Part shown: positions 44,771 to 53,825 of the stretch, piece after piece
Layout: every line of letters begins with the position of its first letter
Position numbering within the stretch: the stretch's first letter is position 1
Assembly (NCBI RefSeq): GCF_004354985.1
Contig: NZ_SMSK01000007.1
Span: forward strand, 202,140-266,139
Length of the DNA: 64,000 bases
Origin: Segetibacter sp. 3557_3
GTDB lineage: Bacteria > Bacteroidota > Bacteroidia > Chitinophagales > Chitinophagaceae
Reading direction: 5' to 3'
Notes under the pieces: model-generated
The model's database searches: none
The model's input: only the letters and a program-made list of their open reading frames with translations
Told to the model about the DNA's origin: nothing
Made by a program: the position numbers and the translations under genes

Positions 44771-46633
44771 ATGATCAAATTGTTCCCTCTTTTTGTGGCC
44801 TCTCTATTGTTGCAGCTATCAGTAGCCGCGCAGTCTGACCGCTGGCAACAACACATCAGGTACGATATCGACGTTAAACTAAATGTAAGCACCAATAAGC
44901 TTAACGGTACAGAAGCGATTACCTATACCAACAACTCTCCCGACACCCTGACCCGGGTGTTTTTTCATGCTTACTGGAATGCCTTTCAACCAAATAGCAG
45001 CATGGACGTAAGAAGTCAGCAGCTGGGCAACATCGTTATTGGTAAAGACAAGCGCGGAAACGATATCCGCGACTGGGATCGTCGTGTGCAGGACAGGATT
45101 TCAAAACTTACCGATACGGGTATTGGATACCAGAAGATTACATCCATCAAAATGAATGGAAGGGCGCAAACGGTAAAAGTGCACGAAACAATCCTCGAGA
45201 TCCAACTGGATAAACCCATACCCCCCCGTTCGAAAACGCTTTTCTCTCTTGACTTCGAAGCACAGGTGCCGGTGCAAATCCGGCGAAGTGGTCGTGATAA
45301 TGTGGAAGGTATTCGTTATAGCATGAGCCAGTGGTACCCCAAAATGGTAGAGTACGATTACCAGGGCTGGAACGCAAACCCCTACATTGCCCGCGAGTTT
45401 TATGGTGTTTGGGGCGACTACGACGTAAAGATTTCGCTTGACAAAAACTATATGATAGCCGGTTCCGGAACATTACAAAACGCGAACGAAATCGGCTTTG
45501 GTTACGAAACCGCGGGAACCAAAGTTCCTGCTGCAAAAGGCAACCAGCTCACCTGGCATTTTGTTGCACCAAATGTTCACGACTTTGTTTGGGCAGCAGA
45601 TCCCAACTACAAAAAAATAACCCGCCAGGCCGCAAGCGGACCACTGATCCATGTGGTGTATAAAGCGGTTGACAGCCTTGAAGACAAGTGGCAAAAAGTT
45701 GCAGATACGGTTATGATGGCTTACCCCCTGATTGCAAAAACATTTGGAGCATACCCATACAAAAACTATTCATTCATCCAGGGTGGTGATGGCGGAATGG
45801 AGTATCCAATGGCAACTCTCATCAAAAATGCAAGTGTTGGAACGGCTATTCACGAGTGGATGCATTCCTGGTTCCAGGGGATGTTGGGTACTAATGAAAG
45901 CTTGTATCCATGGATGGATGAAGGCTTTACAAGTTATGCGGAGAGCCGGATCATGCATGAGCTTCGCAAGCAAACAGGATTTGCTTACGAGAGCGAATAT
46001 AAAGGTTACATCAACCTGGCAAAAAGCGGATGGGAAGAGCCTGCAACCACCTACTCCGATCATTACACTACCAACTACGCGTATTCAAATGCGGCTTACT
46101 CGAAAGGTGGCGTTTTTATGGCGCAGTTGGGCTACATCATTGGCGAAAAAGCACTCGATAGGGTATTACTCGATTATTACAACCAGTGGCGGTTTAAACA
46201 TCCTAATCCAAACGACTTTATTCGTGTTGCTGAAAAAGCAAGTGATATGGAGCTTGACTGGTATAAAGAATATTGGATCAATACCACAAAAACCATTGAT
46301 TACAAAATTGACAGTTTGTGGGAAGATGGCGGAAAAACTAAAATTCGCGTGCGGCGGGTTGGCGAAATACCTATGCCGATCGACATCAGGTTAACATTCA
46401 AAGACAGTTCAAGAGAAGAGCACTACATTCCGCTCAACCTCATGTATAATTCGAAGCCCGTTGAGCAAACCGCTTCAAAGCGCCAGGACCATGAGGCGTG
46501 GCGTTGGACCCATCCAACTTATGTATTTGAAACCAGTCGCAGGTTGCTCGACCTGCAACAAGTGGAAATCGATCCTTCGCAGCGCCTGGCAGATCTTGAC
46601 CGGCGAAATAATGTATTACGATTGAAATGGTAA
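44771..46633 (+). CDS. Secreted M1 family zinc metallopeptidase
   Basis: The ATG at 44771 gives a signal peptide MIKLFPLFVASLLLQLSVAA followed by Q; an ATG at 44681 adds 30 residues and is unlikely. The 620-aa protein has the M1 exopeptidase motif GGMEYP in place of GAMEN and the zinc site HEWMH with the third ligand Glu in NESLYPWMDEGFTSYAE. The proton-donor Tyr region is YSKGGVFMAQLG. It removes N-terminal amino acids from peptides in the periplasm or outside. It ends with a strong terminator. Confidence 0.93.
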   Translation: MIKLFPLFVASLLLQLSVAAQSDRWQQHIRYDIDVKLNVSTNKLNGTEAITYTNNSPDTLTRVFFHAYWNAFQPNSSMDVRSQQLGNIVIGKDKRGNDIRDWDRRVQDRISKLTDTGIGYQKITSIKMNGRAQTVKVHETILEIQLDKPIPPRSKTLFSLDFEAQVPVQIRRSGRDNVEGIRYSMSQWYPKMVEYDYQGWNANPYIAREFYGVWGDYDVKISLDKNYMIAGSGTLQNANEIGFGYETAGTKVPAAKGNQLTWHFVAPNVHDFVWAADPNYKKITRQAASGPLIHVVYKAVDSLEDKWQKVADTVMMAYPLIAKTFGAYPYKNYSFIQGGDGGMEYPMATLIKNASVGTAIHEWMHSWFQGMLGTNESLYPWMDEGFTSYAESRIMHELRKQTGFAYESEYKGYINLAKSGWEEPATTYSDHYTTNYAYSNAAYSKGGVFMAQLGYIIGEKALDRVLLDYYNQWRFKHPNPNDFIRVAEKASDMELDWYKEYWINTTKTIDYKIDSLWEDGGKTKIRVRRVGEIPMPIDIRLTFKDSSREEHYIPLNLMYNSKPVEQTASKRQDHEAWRWTHPTYVFETSRRLLDLQQVEIDPSQRLADLDRRNNVLRLKW

Positions 46634-46635
46634 AG

Positions 46636-46656
46636 AGGCCCGAAAGGGCCTTTTTT
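46636..46656 (+). terminator. Terminator of the M1 peptidase gene
   Basis: AGGCCC-GAAA-GGGCCT followed by a T run starts three bases past the stop codon. Confidence 0.85.
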
Positions 46657-46822
46657 ATTTGAGGAAGTTATGTCCAATCTGGTGCATGAAGGCCTAACTA
46701 CAAAAGCATAGGATCTGCTGCACCAACAACAATTGTTCGTTCCCTCATGCCGGTGCAACGCAGTATAACAGAGCGTCACTGGTTGCGTTGCTGATCCGTG
46801 CTTTTTTTGCCTTTCTTGGAGA

Positions 46823-47038
46823 CTAAGTCAGGTCATTCCGGTCGTCGCTCCTGGCAAATATTTCTCCTTCGTCCATGTCTTCCTGTGGGCCCGCAACATC
46901 CGTTAGTTCAATATCTGCCTCAATATCCGCTTCAGCCTGGTCGTGCGCGGCTTTGTTTATAGCTGCCTGCTTCTCATCTGCTTTTGCGGTTGTGTCGGCG
47001 TTTACCGGTTGTTTCTGATCTTTATCTACGCTTGCCAT
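46823..47038 (-). CDS. Small acidic hypothetical protein, 71 aa
   Basis: The start at 47038 gives MASVDKDQKQPVNADTTAKA. A longer frame to 47119 is less likely. The protein is very acidic, rich in Ala, Asp, Glu and Gln, with no hydrophobic core, no signal peptide and the look of a disordered chain (AEADIEADIELTDVAGPQED). No family is recognised. Coding status is supported by the open frame and strand-specific composition only. Confidence 0.5.
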   Translation of the reverse strand: MASVDKDQKQPVNADTTAKADEKQAAINKAAHDQAEADIEADIELTDVAGPQEDMDEGEIFARSDDRNDLT

Positions 47039-47117
47039 ATCATATACGTTTAGGGTACAGAAAGAATAAATTCCGTGCCACCGAACCACGTCTCCGTGTG
47101 ATAAGGATCCGTCTGGC

Positions 47118-47212
47118 AAACATTTTTTATGAGGTGAGCCTGGACAACTGTGGCGACATCGTTGCCCGCCCGGCTACGCCAGTCGGACGGGCGACGCTCC
47201 GTTTTACGGCAA
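47118..47212 (-). repeat. Interspersed element, copy 10 (reverse)
   Basis: On the minus strand it reads CGGAGCGTCGCCC, GTCCGACTGGCGTAGCCGGG, CGGGCAACGATG, then CATAAAAAATG. This closely matches the GC-rich insert of copy 6. Confidence 0.7.
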
Positions 47213-47335
47213 ACCATTAATGAGCAAAACAAAATTGATAAAGAAGCCTTACTCTTTTGAAAAACTTGTTTACAAATACCAAAGTCGGTAGTAATATGAA
47301 TAGCAGTAAGCAAAGCTCCCCAGGGGCATAGCGTT

Positions 47336-47400
47336 GACCGGAGCGTCGCAACCAAAGATCAACCAAAGCTTCCCTGCCGGCTCCAAAAAAAAGCTTAACC
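47336..47400 (+). repeat. Interspersed element, copy 11
   Basis: GGAGCGTCGCAACCAAAGAT, then TGCCGGCTCCAAAAAAAAGC and TTAACC, follow the short-core pattern. It is inverted relative to copy 10, which lies 120 bases away. Confidence 0.65.
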
Positions 47401-47468
47401 GTTAAGCGAAACAAACTTGTTTTCAAATTTTGTCTATTTTGTTTCCACCTTAACTAATGGGATAACAA

Positions 47469-47993
47469 ATGGTACATTTTACCACTGTAATCAAACGATT
47501 TGACAAACAAGGCGATAAAACCGGTTGGACCTATATTAACGTAACTGAAGATCATGCTGGCAAACTTTTACCAGGCAACAAAAAAGGTTTCCGCATAAAA
47601 GGCCGGTTGGATAATTATGCCTTTGAAGGCCTGAGCCTTATTCCAATGGGCGGCGGTAATTTTATCCTGCCACTAAATGCTACGATCAGAAAAGCGATCG
47701 GCAAAACAAAGGGTGCCATGCTAAACGTAATGATTGAACTTGACACAAAACAAATTGCTCCACCAACCGAACTGATCGAATGCCTTGAAGACGAACCCGC
47801 CGCGCTCGACCGGTTCAACGGTCTTGCACCATCACACCGCCGGTATTTTATCAACTGGATCAACGAAGCAAAAACGGATGTTACCAGGGCAAAAAGGATT
47901 GCGGCTTCGGTAAATGCCATGCTTAAAGGCTGGGACTATGGCACCATGATCCGTAGTTTGCGCGACGACAAAACCGATCTGATGGAGTTATAA
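47469..47993 (+). CDS. YdeI/OmpD-associated family protein (DUF1905 + OmdA)
   Basis: The 174-aa soluble protein has an N-terminal DUF1905 beta-barrel-like domain (about 1-90; GWTYINVTEDHAG, GFRIKGRLDNYAFEGLSLIP) and a C-terminal YdeI/OmdA helical domain (about 110-165; LAPSHRRYFINWINEAKTDV, then TRAKRI). Members have been linked to resistance to cationic peptides, but the biochemistry is unclear. It lies alone between two repeat copies and a divergent peptidase. Confidence 0.85.
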   Translation: MVHFTTVIKRFDKQGDKTGWTYINVTEDHAGKLLPGNKKGFRIKGRLDNYAFEGLSLIPMGGGNFILPLNATIRKAIGKTKGAMLNVMIELDTKQIAPPTELIECLEDEPAALDRFNGLAPSHRRYFINWINEAKTDVTRAKRIAASVNAMLKGWDYGTMIRSLRDDKTDLMEL

Positions 47994-48058
47994 AAAGTTT
48001 TGACCGGTAGTTTACGGGAGCGTTCCCCGAGCGCAAGCTTAGAACAGGCATTTGCTCC

Positions 48059-49342
48059 CTAACGGGTAAGCCGGTAAATGAAAAGTGCCGCACGCTGAAC
48101 CAACAATGGAAACTCTTTCAGGTTAATGGTTTCACCGGGGGCATGTGCGCCTTTGCCGCTTGCGCCTAAACCATCAAGACACTCAACATACCTCGCGATG
48201 TACGAGATATCTCCGGCGCCCCTGCTTCCGGGATCACCAGCCACCGTCTCACCTATCCCCATAGCGCTGGTTACCCCATTTAATATTGCTACGAGCTTTG
48301 CGTTACCCGCCGTCGGTTCCATTGCAGGAATGCCATCAGTAAAAGTAATTTGTGCCCGGGTAGATGCCAGGTTGTTTTTTGCCACGATTGCCTGCATATT
48401 TAACCGTGCCCTTTCTTTTTGTTGTTCCGATAAGAACCGGAGGTCGCCCTGTACAATTGCGCGTGGAGATATGATGTTTGTTTTGCCCTGCACGTCAGCC
48501 CGGATGGTTGCACTATCGAACAGCACATCAGATCCGCCTGCGAAGATGCCGGGATTGAAGGTGAGGTACTTTTCATGACCAAGCTGTTCGCGAAAAGTAT
48601 TTATGATTCGCGCAGCCTCGTAAATGGCGCCATCATTATTGCTGAATACACCCGCCGAATGTGCCTGCACACCCTGCACATTCAACAACCAGCCGCTGGC
48701 ACCGCGGCGGCCTGTTGCTACGGTATGCAGTCCCTGTGCACCCTCAAATGCCAGTGCAATGTCGGCCTGCTTTGCCCGGGCAATGAAATCGGCCCTGCTT
48801 ACTTCTGCAGGCACCCCTGCCTTTTCCTCGTCCCCGGTAAAATACGCTGTAATCGACGCGTCTTTGATCAGTCCAACCTGGTGAAGGGCCCTCAAAGCTG
48901 CAAATATGATAACATCCCCGCCTTTCATGTCGTTTACACCCTGGCCGGTTGCAGTTGAGTCGTTCAACTTTTTAAAGGGGTTCTCCGGCATGTCGGGTTC
49001 AAAAACGGTGTCGAGGTGACCGACAAGGAAAAGCTTTTTTCCTTTTGTACCCTTTCGCGATACTACCAGGTGACCAGCGCGTTTAAGCGAGTCCGGTAAC
49101 GACACCCATTCATGTTTGAAGCCAATACTTTCAAATTGCTTTCCCAGTATAAGACCAACCTTTTTTACCCCTTCCGTATTCAAGGTTCCGCTGTTAACGT
49201 TCACCAGTTGCTCAAGCAATTGCATCGTTTCAGGCATTTGCCGGTTAACCAGGTCGATAACCTTTTTTTCATCTGCAGTTAGTTTTTGTCCAACGGTTTC
49301 AAATGCAGCGAACAACAGTAAAACGAATACAACTCTTTTCAT
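48059..49342 (-). CDS. Secreted M20 family metallopeptidase (carboxypeptidase G2-like)
   Basis: The 427-aa protein has a signal peptide (MKRVVFVLLLFAAFETVG, then Q) and the M20 dinuclear zinc site: LVGHLDTVF, GQGVNDMKGGDVI and AYFTGDEEKAG, with a late DGLGASGKGAHAPGE histidine. A dimerisation domain is inserted at about 205-320 (VQGVQAHSAGVFSNNDGA). It resembles glutamate carboxypeptidases that cut C-terminal Glu from peptides or folates; the substrate is not known. It starts 21 bases after rsmG. Confidence 0.92.
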   Translation of the reverse strand: MKRVVFVLLLFAAFETVGQKLTADEKKVIDLVNRQMPETMQLLEQLVNVNSGTLNTEGVKKVGLILGKQFESIGFKHEWVSLPDSLKRAGHLVVSRKGTKGKKLFLVGHLDTVFEPDMPENPFKKLNDSTATGQGVNDMKGGDVIIFAALRALHQVGLIKDASITAYFTGDEEKAGVPAEVSRADFIARAKQADIALAFEGAQGLHTVATGRRGASGWLLNVQGVQAHSAGVFSNNDGAIYEAARIINTFREQLGHEKYLTFNPGIFAGGSDVLFDSATIRADVQGKTNIISPRAIVQGDLRFLSEQQKERARLNMQAIVAKNNLASTRAQITFTDGIPAMEPTAGNAKLVAILNGVTSAMGIGETVAGDPGSRGAGDISYIARYVECLDGLGASGKGAHAPGETINLKEFPLLVQRAALFIYRLTR

Positions 49343-49363
49343 AAGTTCAGTTTTAAAAAGGGA

Positions 49364-49987
49364 TCACTTTCTCACGTGCAGCAGGTACTTTTCGTTGAAG
49401 TACTCCTCGGGGAAAACCTCCTGTATAGGCACCATCGCGGGTCTAAGTCCGCTGGCAGATATCTCGGCAGCAAGATCTCCACCCTTTAGGCAGATGAGCC
49501 CGTTGGCGAGGTCGTGTGCATGACCTTTTTTTATCAGTGGTGCGCTCCAGTACCACAGGTCCTTTAGCGGCGCCACGGCGCGGGAAACCGCAAAGTCAAA
49601 CAGCCGGTTTTTGATGTCTTCTGCCCTGGTATGTTGTGTACTCACATTAGTGAGACCAATACCCAGCGCAACTTCTTCTACCACCTTCAGTTTTTTTGCA
49701 ATACTGTCTACAAGATGAAATCGGGTTTCGGGAAAAAAGATGGCCAGCGGGATGCCTGGGAAACCACCACCTGTGCCGATATCAATCACCTGGGTTCCAG
49801 GCTTAAAGTCAACTACAGTTGCGATTGCCAGCGAATGAAGGATGTGTTTCAGGTATAGGCTCTCGATGTCTTTCCTTGAAATTACATTGATCTTGCTGTT
49901 CCAATCATTGTATAGTGCCTCCAGTTTTGAAAATTGCTCCTGCTGGATTTCGGTAAAGTCGGCGAAGTACTTAAGTATTAGTTCCAT
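49364..49987 (-). CDS. rsmG: 16S rRNA (guanine-527-N7)-methyltransferase
   Basis: From MELILKYFADFTEIQQEQF it is 207 aa; the frame to 50041 runs into the glycosyltransferase gene. It has the GidB/RsmG SAM site VIDIGTGGGFPGIPLAIFFP, NVISRKDIESLYLKHILHSL and AVSRAVAPL. It methylates G527 of 16S rRNA. Its start overlaps the stop of the upstream glycosyltransferase gene by ten bases, so they are translated together. Confidence 0.95.
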   Translation of the reverse strand: MELILKYFADFTEIQQEQFSKLEALYNDWNSKINVISRKDIESLYLKHILHSLAIATVVDFKPGTQVIDIGTGGGFPGIPLAIFFPETRFHLVDSIAKKLKVVEEVALGIGLTNVSTQHTRAEDIKNRLFDFAVSRAVAPLKDLWYWSAPLIKKGHAHDLANGLICLKGGDLAAEISASGLRPAMVPIQEVFPEEYFNEKYLLHVRK

Positions 49988-51099
49988 GTTTTCTTTGCGC
50001 GCCTGAAAAGCGATGGTAAAAATAAGGCATAGTAAAAACACATACCGATTTCAAGTAACAGGAAGAGGGGCCACAGGTCTGCTTCGTTGAGTTTCCGCAT
50101 GGTTCTATAATAAACATAAGCCTGCAACACCAGCCGGCTGGCAAATACTGCCGTTGCAAGCTGCCAATCAAAGAAAAGAAACGCGAGAAGGAAAAGCGGG
50201 TACGTTAACACCTGTGTTGCGGAATAAAGCCCAAGCAGGATCTTGTGCTGCAACTGGTAATATTTGGCGGTTGAGTAATGCCTGGTTTTTTGGGTATACC
50301 ATTCTTTCCAGGAGGATTTTGGCTCACTTAACGTATGTGCAGCCGGATCGATCATGATTGTTGTATTGCGTTTGGTTGCCACCTTATTGATGAAGAGGTC
50401 ATCGTCTCCGCCCGGAACCTGGCTAATAGATGCAAACCCATCATTATCGAAGTACAATTCACGCCGGTAACTCAGGTTTCGGCCAACCCCCATGTAGGTG
50501 AGCCCGGCAAGTGCATAGCTGAGGTACTGCAATGCGGAATGGAACGTTTCGAACCGGATAACCTTGTTTAACAAGCCATCCTTTTTCCGGTATGCCCCAT
50601 AACCCAGCACAACCCCGATCCCGCTGGTATACACACTTTGCATCAGGTGCATCCAACGATCACTTGCAGGTGCGCAGTCTGCATCTGTCAACAACAACGT
50701 CTCGTAGCGGGCCGCGGCTATGCCCTTGCTTAATGGAAACTTTTTTCCGGGAAGCGTTTTGGCCTCGTGCTTAAGTTCAAGCGTAGCCAGACGGGGATAT
50801 TGTTGTTTAAAGGCTGCTAAAACTACCGCAGTGTTATCAGTAGATTGATCATCAACAAGCAAATATTCGTGTTCGCTGGTGTACCGCTGTTGCAATACTT
50901 CGGGAAGATGTGAACGAATATTCCCCGACTCATTCCGTGCACAAACAATTACCGATAGGGGCACTTCTCCATCCTTTTGTAGGTGCTCATAATGGGCGAG
51001 CCGAAGAAAGAAAAAGCAATAGTAGAAAAGTTGAATAAGTACAACCAGGCACAATGCGGAGAACACCAGCTCAGGCCAATACTTAACAAAACTCATCAT
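49978..51099 (-). CDS. Membrane-bound family 2 glycosyltransferase
   Basis: The 373-aa protein has an N-terminal membrane helix (about 8-32) and a GT2 catalytic domain (about 45-250): SVIVCARNESGNI, LLVDDQSTDNTA, a DAD in LLTDADCAPASDRW, a GGDDDLF acceptor loop and a late KTRHYSTA in the QxxRW-like position. Two or three C-terminal helices follow. It probably adds sugar to a lipid or polysaccharide at the inner membrane; the substrate is unknown. Confidence 0.9.
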   Translation of the reverse strand: MMSFVKYWPELVFSALCLVVLIQLFYYCFFFLRLAHYEHLQKDGEVPLSVIVCARNESGNIRSHLPEVLQQRYTSEHEYLLVDDQSTDNTAVVLAAFKQQYPRLATLELKHEAKTLPGKKFPLSKGIAAARYETLLLTDADCAPASDRWMHLMQSVYTSGIGVVLGYGAYRKKDGLLNKVIRFETFHSALQYLSYALAGLTYMGVGRNLSYRRELYFDNDGFASISQVPGGDDDLFINKVATKRNTTIMIDPAAHTLSEPKSSWKEWYTQKTRHYSTAKYYQLQHKILLGLYSATQVLTYPLFLLAFLFFDWQLATAVFASRLVLQAYVYYRTMRKLNEADLWPLFLLLEIGMCFYYALFLPSLFRRAKKTWN

Positions 51100-51301
51100 C
51101 CGGCAAAAATAAGCGGAACTTAAGTTAAAGCGGGAGGCTCAGGATTTCAACCCGCTACTGAATTGGTCGCGGGCCTTACCTTTACCCCCTTTCAAAATGC
51201 AGGAAGAGAATTTGCGCCACGGTGTAACAGGATTGCTAAAGAGCGCCGTAACAAAACGGTATTCCCGGCCTGCAATAAACACGAATTTTTACTAGCTAAA
51301 T

Positions 51302-52441
51302 ATGCCTTCATTAGAATTTGAGCTCCAGAAAACATCCATCGGTTCTGCTGCAAGAGCAGGAAAGATCAGTACTGACCATGGAGAAATCCTTACCCCGATC
51401 TTTATGCCTGTTGGCACCGCCGGAAGTGTAAAAGCTGTTAATCAACAGCAATTGTCTAAGGATGTTCAGGCGCAAATCATACTCGGCAATACCTATCACC
51501 TCTACCTTCGCCCGGGCACCGAAATTTTGGAGGCAGCAGGAGGGCTCCATGGCTTTAATGGCTGGCACAAGCCGATTTTAACCGACAGTGGTGGCTACCA
51601 GGTGTTCTCGCTTGCGGCCAGTCGCAAAATCAAACCTGAAGGGGTTACTTTTCAGTCGCATATCGACGGCAGCAAACACCTTTTTACGCCTGAAAGGGTA
51701 ATAGATATCCAACGCTCGATTGGTGCCGACATCATCATGGCTTTCGATGAGTGCCCACCTTACCCCAGCGAGTACAAGTATGCGAGTGACAGCATGAAGC
51801 TTACCCATCAATGGCTCGACAGGTGCATCGAACGTTTCGAATCAACTCCCGCCAGGTATGGATACGATCAGAACCTGTTCCCGATTGTACAAGGCGGAAC
51901 TTATGAAGACCTGAGATTGGCATCGTGCGAGTACATCAGCTCTAAAAATGCACCAGGCAATGCAATTGGCGGTCTTAGCGTAGGCGAACCTCCGGAACTG
52001 ATGTATGACTTTACTGCCCTCTGTTGCAGCAACCTGCCTGTGCATAAGCCCCGCTACCTGATGGGGGTGGGAACACCATGGAATATTTTAGAATGTATTG
52101 GTATGGGGGTCGACATGTTTGACTGTGTTATGCCTACCCGGAATGGACGCAATGGCATGTTGTTTACCACGAAAGGCATCATCAACATAAAAAATAAAAA
52201 ATGGGAAAAGGACTTTTCGCCTATCGACAATGGCTTACCCGGCGAGCTGAGTAATTATTACTCGCTTGCCTACCTCCGGCACCTGTTTGTTTCAAATGAA
52301 TTGCTTGGGCTGCAATTGGCCAGCATACAAAATCTTAGTTTTTACCTGTGGCTGGTTACCGAAGCGCGAAACCAGATACTAAACGACAATTTTGTTACCT
52401 GGAAAAATGAGATGATCCCAATACTTCAACAAAGACGGTAA
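51302..52441 (+). CDS. tgt: tRNA-guanine transglycosylase (queuosine biosynthesis), zinc site absent
   Basis: The 379-aa enzyme exchanges the wobble guanine of GUN tRNAs for preQ1. The catalytic parts are intact: LTDSGGYQVFSLA (D95), FDECPPYP, GGLSVGEP, and the nucleophile region GVDMFDCVMPTRNGRNGMLF. The CxCxxC zinc knuckle that normally follows TPLD is replaced by SPIDNGLPGELSNYY (306-320). The fourth zinc ligand His is replaced by Gln in SIQNLSFYLW (341-350). The fold around it (AYLRHLF) is kept, so the enzyme is probably active without zinc (inference). Confidence 0.93.
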   Translation: MPSLEFELQKTSIGSAARAGKISTDHGEILTPIFMPVGTAGSVKAVNQQQLSKDVQAQIILGNTYHLYLRPGTEILEAAGGLHGFNGWHKPILTDSGGYQVFSLAASRKIKPEGVTFQSHIDGSKHLFTPERVIDIQRSIGADIIMAFDECPPYPSEYKYASDSMKLTHQWLDRCIERFESTPARYGYDQNLFPIVQGGTYEDLRLASCEYISSKNAPGNAIGGLSVGEPPELMYDFTALCCSNLPVHKPRYLMGVGTPWNILECIGMGVDMFDCVMPTRNGRNGMLFTTKGIINIKNKKWEKDFSPIDNGLPGELSNYYSLAYLRHLFVSNELLGLQLASIQNLSFYLWLVTEARNQILNDNFVTWKNEMIPILQQRR

Positions 52442-52645
52442 GGGAGCTGAATCCAGCTTTCCAATTGTAGCACAAGGCACAGGTGCAATCTTCACAATCT
52501 CTTAAAAAACGACTTCCTATTTTTATAAGGATGATATTTGCTGCATTAAGGCTCCGTTTTTAGCCATATCCCCCGATTAACTACACCAGCAATCCCAATA
52601 TTCTTCCGAAAGGCTTCCGGTATAATTATACTACAATATTCCTAT

Positions 52646-52675
52646 AAAAAGAGGGGGCGTTTGCCCCCTCTTTTT
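52646..52675. terminator. Bidirectional hairpin terminator
   Basis: AAAAAGAGGGGGC-GTTT-GCCCCCTCTTTTT is a perfect 13-bp stem with T runs on both strands. It serves tgt and/or the convergent aroK-DUF423 operon. Confidence 0.85.
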
Positions 52676-52687
52676 ATATTCTTCATT

Positions 52688-52876
52688 CAATGTCGTTTAC
52701 ATAAGGTGAGTGGCAGAAATTGATGAATAAAGGGATGCGGTACAAGGGAGTGACACCCCCGTCCGAACCGGTTCATCCGGGCGGGCGTCCGAATGGAGTT
52801 CATCCGGGCGGGCAACAATGGCAAATAGAATTCCCACAGCTGGTCACCAACGATTTCTCTTAAGTAAACGACATTG
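52688..52876 (+). repeat. Interspersed inverted-repeat element, copy 12 (189 bp)
   Basis: CAATGTCGTTTACATAAGG and CTTAAGTAAACGACATTG form the terminal inverted repeats. The interior is nearly colinear with copy 2: AATAAAGGGATGCGGTACAA, GGGAGTGACACCCCCGTCCG, GTTCATCCGGGCGGGC twice, CAACAATGGCAAATAGAAT, GCTGGTCACCAA. It stops five bases before the DUF423 stop codon. Confidence 0.85.
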
Positions 52877-52881
52877 ATTCG

Positions 52882-53277
52882 TTATTTGTCGGCAGTTCTC
52901 AAAACCCCCATAAGCATACAGAACCAACCAGCGATAAAAGCAAGCCCTCCAAACGGCGTGATGATCCCGATCCAGCTTAAACCCGGACGTACAGCTGCAA
53001 GTATAAACGTGAGTGTGTACAACGAGCCGCTGAACAACAGGATGCCCACCAGGAAAAGGTTGCCTGCCCAGGTGATCCATTTATTGGTAAACTCTTTATA
53101 CATGATCGCAAGTACACATAAGGCCAGGACATGGTAAAAATGGTATCTCACCCCCGTTTCAAAGGTGTTTACCGCTACGTCGGGAACTTTTCCCCGCAAC
53201 GCATGCGCGCCAAAAGCACCCAATGCAACTGCAAGCGCTCCCAACAATGCCGCGGCGCGTAAAAACGACTTATGCAT
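52882..53277 (-). CDS. DUF423 (YgdD-type) membrane protein
   Basis: The 131-aa protein has four membrane helices and the family opening AAALLGALAVALGAFGAHAL followed by TFETGVRYHFYHVLAL. Function is unknown. It overlaps the stop of aroK by eight bases, so the two are one transcript. Confidence 0.88.
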   Translation of the reverse strand: MHKSFLRAAALLGALAVALGAFGAHALRGKVPDVAVNTFETGVRYHFYHVLALCVLAIMYKEFTNKWITWAGNLFLVGILLFSGSLYTLTFILAAVRPGLSWIGIITPFGGLAFIAGWFCMLMGVLRTADK

Positions 53278-53779
53278 GTTCTTTCAGAATTTTAGTAAAA
53301 CTTTGCTCCGTGATCTCTTCTTTTCCAAGCTGGTAAGCTGCCTTTGCGTAAAACACCTCCCGCTGTGTCAACATTTTTTCCAGGAACGGAACCAATTCAT
53401 CGTCGTGCAACGAGCTGATAAGCGGGCGATGTTCCTTTGTAGTTTTCAACCTTTCAGCAAGCACACTAACCGGTTCATTTATCCAGATGGTAATACCCGT
53501 TTTGTTCATCCAGGTCATATTATCATGAAAACACGGGGTACCGCCACCGCAGGCCAGTATAAACTCTTTCTTTTCTTTAAAAAGCCGTAACATCCTGGCT
53601 TCTTCTGTTCTAAAGTACTCCTCCCCCTCCTCAGTAAATATCTCTTCAATGGTTCGTTCTTCCATGATCTCTACAAGATTGTCGAGGTCATATGCAGCCA
53701 CTTTCAATTTCCGCTTTAGCTTTTCGGCCCAGTATGTTTTGCCCGAACCCATTAACCCGATCAAAAAAATCTTCTTCAT
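53270..53779 (-). CDS. aroK: Shikimate kinase
   Basis: The 169-aa P-loop kinase has Walker A GLMGSGKTYWAEKL (8-21), the DLDNLVE shikimate site, FRTEEARML and the GGGTPCF loop. The lid is at KEHRPL. It phosphorylates shikimate in aromatic amino acid synthesis. Length and motifs are normal. Confidence 0.93.
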   Translation of the reverse strand: MKKIFLIGLMGSGKTYWAEKLKRKLKVAAYDLDNLVEIMEERTIEEIFTEEGEEYFRTEEARMLRLFKEKKEFILACGGGTPCFHDNMTWMNKTGITIWINEPVSVLAERLKTTKEHRPLISSLHDDELVPFLEKMLTQREVFYAKAAYQLGKEEITEQSFTKILKEHA

Positions 53780-53825
53780 GCAGTATAACTGATGTTGGTT
53801 TTAGTATGGCTGCGTTGCGGCCGGT

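Larger units (their letters stand above)
52442..52881. other. Intergenic region between tgt and DUF423
   Basis: This 440-base gap separates convergent genes. It holds a strong hairpin terminator and a full-length repeat copy, listed separately. No gene is seen in the remainder (52442-52645). Confidence 0.7.

Noticed and set aside
45732..46394. 220-aa open frame inside the M1 peptidase gene
   Set aside because: It is out of frame with a clearly coding metallopeptidase and has no recognisable domain.
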